Shown here: positions 62,769 through 64,000 of the stretch, one piece after another
How positions within the stretch are numbered: position 1 is the stretch's first letter
Layout: every line of letters starts with the position of its first letter
Assembly: GCA_002718895.1 (NCBI GenBank)
Contig: PBGD01000031.1
Span: 1 to 64,000 of the forward strand
Length of the DNA stretch: 64,000 bases
Source of the DNA: Flavobacteriales bacterium
Lineage (GTDB): Bacteria; Bacteroidota; Bacteroidia; Flavobacteriales; TMED113
Direction of reading: 5' to 3'
Notes under the pieces: model-generated
Seen by the model: the letters and a program-made list of their open reading frames with translations, nothing else
Told to the model about the DNA's origin: nothing
Database searches by the model: none
Position numbers and translations under genes: made by a program

Positions 62769-63969
62769 TTTTATTGAAACACCTAAATTCCATATTTCTG
62801 GTTCAAAGAGCATCAGTCAACGTGCGTTAATTATTAATCAATTAATGAATAATCAAACTGAAATTGTAAATATTTCAGATTCAACTGACACTTTTTATTT
62901 GAATAAGTGCCTATGTTCCAATGATTCTATTTTAAATGTTTCAAATTCAGGTACAGCCTTAAGGTTTTTAATTTCTTTTTTTGCATTAAAAAATCAAAAA
63001 GTAATTATTTGTGGAGATTCATATCTTTTCAATAGACCTCTAATGCCATTAATTAAATCTTTAAATTATTTAGGTGCAAATATTATTAAAAATAAAAATA
63101 AAATTTATATAAATGAGGGTGATTTAAAAGGTGGTGATGTCTTAATATGCACAAATAAAACTAGTCAATTTGTTTCTTCTCTTTTATTAATTGCACCCTA
63201 TCTAAAAGGCGGATTAAAACTTAAATTTTCACAAAATATAATGTCCTATTCTTATATTTTAATGACTTTAAAAATGATGGAATATTGTGGTGTTGAATCG
63301 GATTTAAATAATAGTTCAATTATTGTTCCTGAACAAAATTACTCTCAAGCATTTGCAAAAATTGAATCTGATTGGAGTTCAGTTTCGTATTTGTATTTAT
63401 GTTTTTTATTTTCTGATTTAAAATCTATTCATATTACATCTTTTTTAAATAATAGTTTTCAACCAGATTTTCATCTAATAAGTTTTTTTACTATTTGTGG
63501 CATTGATACTTATCATAGTAAAAATTCGCTTCTTTTAAAGAAAAATAAAAGTGTCATAATTCCAAATCAAATAGATTGGGATTTTTCTAATAATCCAGAT
63601 TTATCGCTATCTATTTTCGTTGCTTGTTTTGGTTTAAATATTTACTTACGTGCTAAAGGAATAGATACATTATTTTATAAAGAAAGTAATAGAATAGAAT
63701 CTGTGAGGAAAGAGTTTGATAAATTTAATTGTGATTTTTGTTTAAAAAATAATGTTGTCCATTTAAATAGTTCTAATAAGAATACAAATATTAAACTTAT
63801 TAATATTGATACACACAATGACCACAGAATTGCTTTAGCTTTTGCGCCGCTAGTTTTGCTGGGTTATGATCTAAACATAATGCAACCTAATGTAGTTCTT
63901 AAGTCTTATCCAAATTTTTTTAATGATTTGATTAAATTTGGTGTGAAAATTAAAAAAATATATACATGA
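62737..63969 (+). CDS. aroA: EPSP synthase (3-phosphoshikimate 1-carboxyvinyltransferase)
   Basis: This 410-residue enzyme has GSKSISQRA (22-30) with substrate Lys and Arg, NSGTALRF, NRPLMPL, SDWSSVSY, KESNRIESV and NDHRIALAFAPL. These are the EPSP synthase residues for shikimate-3-phosphate and PEP, with the DWS variant of the central Asp site. The start is kept at 62737, because GSKS must lie about 20 residues in, so the 32-base overlap with aroB is real. It is the step after shikimate kinase; product goes to chorismate synthase. Confidence 0.95.
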   Translation: MQNFILQKTSDFIETPKFHISGSKSISQRALIINQLMNNQTEIVNISDSTDTFYLNKCLCSNDSILNVSNSGTALRFLISFFALKNQKVIICGDSYLFNRPLMPLIKSLNYLGANIIKNKNKIYINEGDLKGGDVLICTNKTSQFVSSLLLIAPYLKGGLKLKFSQNIMSYSYILMTLKMMEYCGVESDLNNSSIIVPEQNYSQAFAKIESDWSSVSYLYLCFLFSDLKSIHITSFLNNSFQPDFHLISFFTICGIDTYHSKNSLLLKKNKSVIIPNQIDWDFSNNPDLSLSIFVACFGLNIYLRAKGIDTLFYKESNRIESVRKEFDKFNCDFCLKNNVVHLNSSNKNTNIKLINIDTHNDHRIALAFAPLVLLGYDLNIMQPNVVLKSYPNFFNDLIKFGVKIKKIYT

Positions 63970-64000
63970 TGGATTTTAATGATATTGTTACAATAAGTCT
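63966..64000 (+). CDS. Start of a further gene, cut by window edge
   Basis: ATG at 63966 overlaps the aroA stop (ATGA), with a second ATG at 63969, and the frame stays open to the edge (MMDFNDIVTIS). Coupling to aroA suggests a real gene. The few residues faintly recall the start of DUF5606 proteins of Bacteroidota, but eleven residues are too few to assign it. Confidence 0.45.
   Translation, partial: MMDFNDIVTIS

Overview
The window is a strongly A+T-rich, densely coded stretch of a Bacteroidota chromosome, most likely an uncultivated marine member of the Flavobacteriales. The lineage call rests on several features. There are type IX secretion (T9SS) sorting domains and the T9SS regulator PorX. 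LpxC is fused to FabZ in an lpx operon. TonB-dependent receptors carry carboxypeptidase-like N-domains, and one is paired with a DUF4249 lipoprotein. TANNTTTG-type promoter elements are present, Shine-Dalgarno-like sequences are not evident, and surface proteins carry CTDxxACNY cysteine-rich repeats. A marine surface lifestyle is inferred from these repeats and from two independent UV-repair enzymes (photolyase and UvsE). I saw no transposase, integrase, phage gene, rRNA or CRISPR array, and no gene-free stretch longer than about 250 bases.

Layout. 1-5,000: a truncated cysteine-rich secreted protein, a HupE/UreJ-like membrane protein and an M3 peptidase lipoprotein, all on the minus strand. 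5,000-8,630: a lamin-tail protein, a zinc-site-less sirtuin and a Kelch/Cys-rich secreted protein. 8,630-17,900: menaquinone methyltransferase, BipA, a half-length AraC protein behind a sigma-54-like site, an HMA/MauE membrane protein, photolyase, a secreted nuclease-fold protein, a zinc-less Nei glycosylase, a CNNM/CorC-type protein and a secreted hydrolase. 17,900-29,000: DUF4249 lipoprotein with its TonB receptor, FMN reductase, SDR with UvsE, and a four-gene ABC-2 transporter/phosphoesterase operon. 29,000-35,000: a probable metal-homeostasis island (MerC protein, PurT, Fur/Zur-type regulator, TonB receptor, His-rich lipoprotein, DUF481 barrel, small LTD lipoprotein) with two copies of a TGCAAC-N3-GTTGCA palindrome. 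35,000-45,400: HtrA protease, PhzF, S9 peptidase, an ABC-F protein with a degenerate second site, small membrane and secreted proteins, CotH and DUF3089 lipoproteins. 45,400-51,900: a CC-motif TonB receptor, a TlpA-like thioredoxin, tRNA-Pro(GGG) and a 981-residue T9SS cargo protein. 51,900-64,000: the efp-lpxA-lpxC/fabZ-lpxD-HD operon, porX-tsaE-ald-DUF4258, proline dehydrogenase, aroB-aroA and the start of another gene.

How the genes fit together. Much of the window serves the cell envelope. It holds lipid A synthesis, TonB import with partner lipoproteins, and secreted proteins that carry either a classical T9SS C-terminal domain or a short VDxLGR...DGSxKK tail shared by three proteins here. 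PorX, which controls T9SS, is in the same window. Twelve predicted Sec-secreted or outer-membrane proteins have Gln directly after the predicted signal-peptide cleavage site. The most promising unrecognised features are the shared short tail, the palindrome-marked metal island that includes the folate-independent purine enzyme PurT, and the half AraC domain under a sigma-54-like site.
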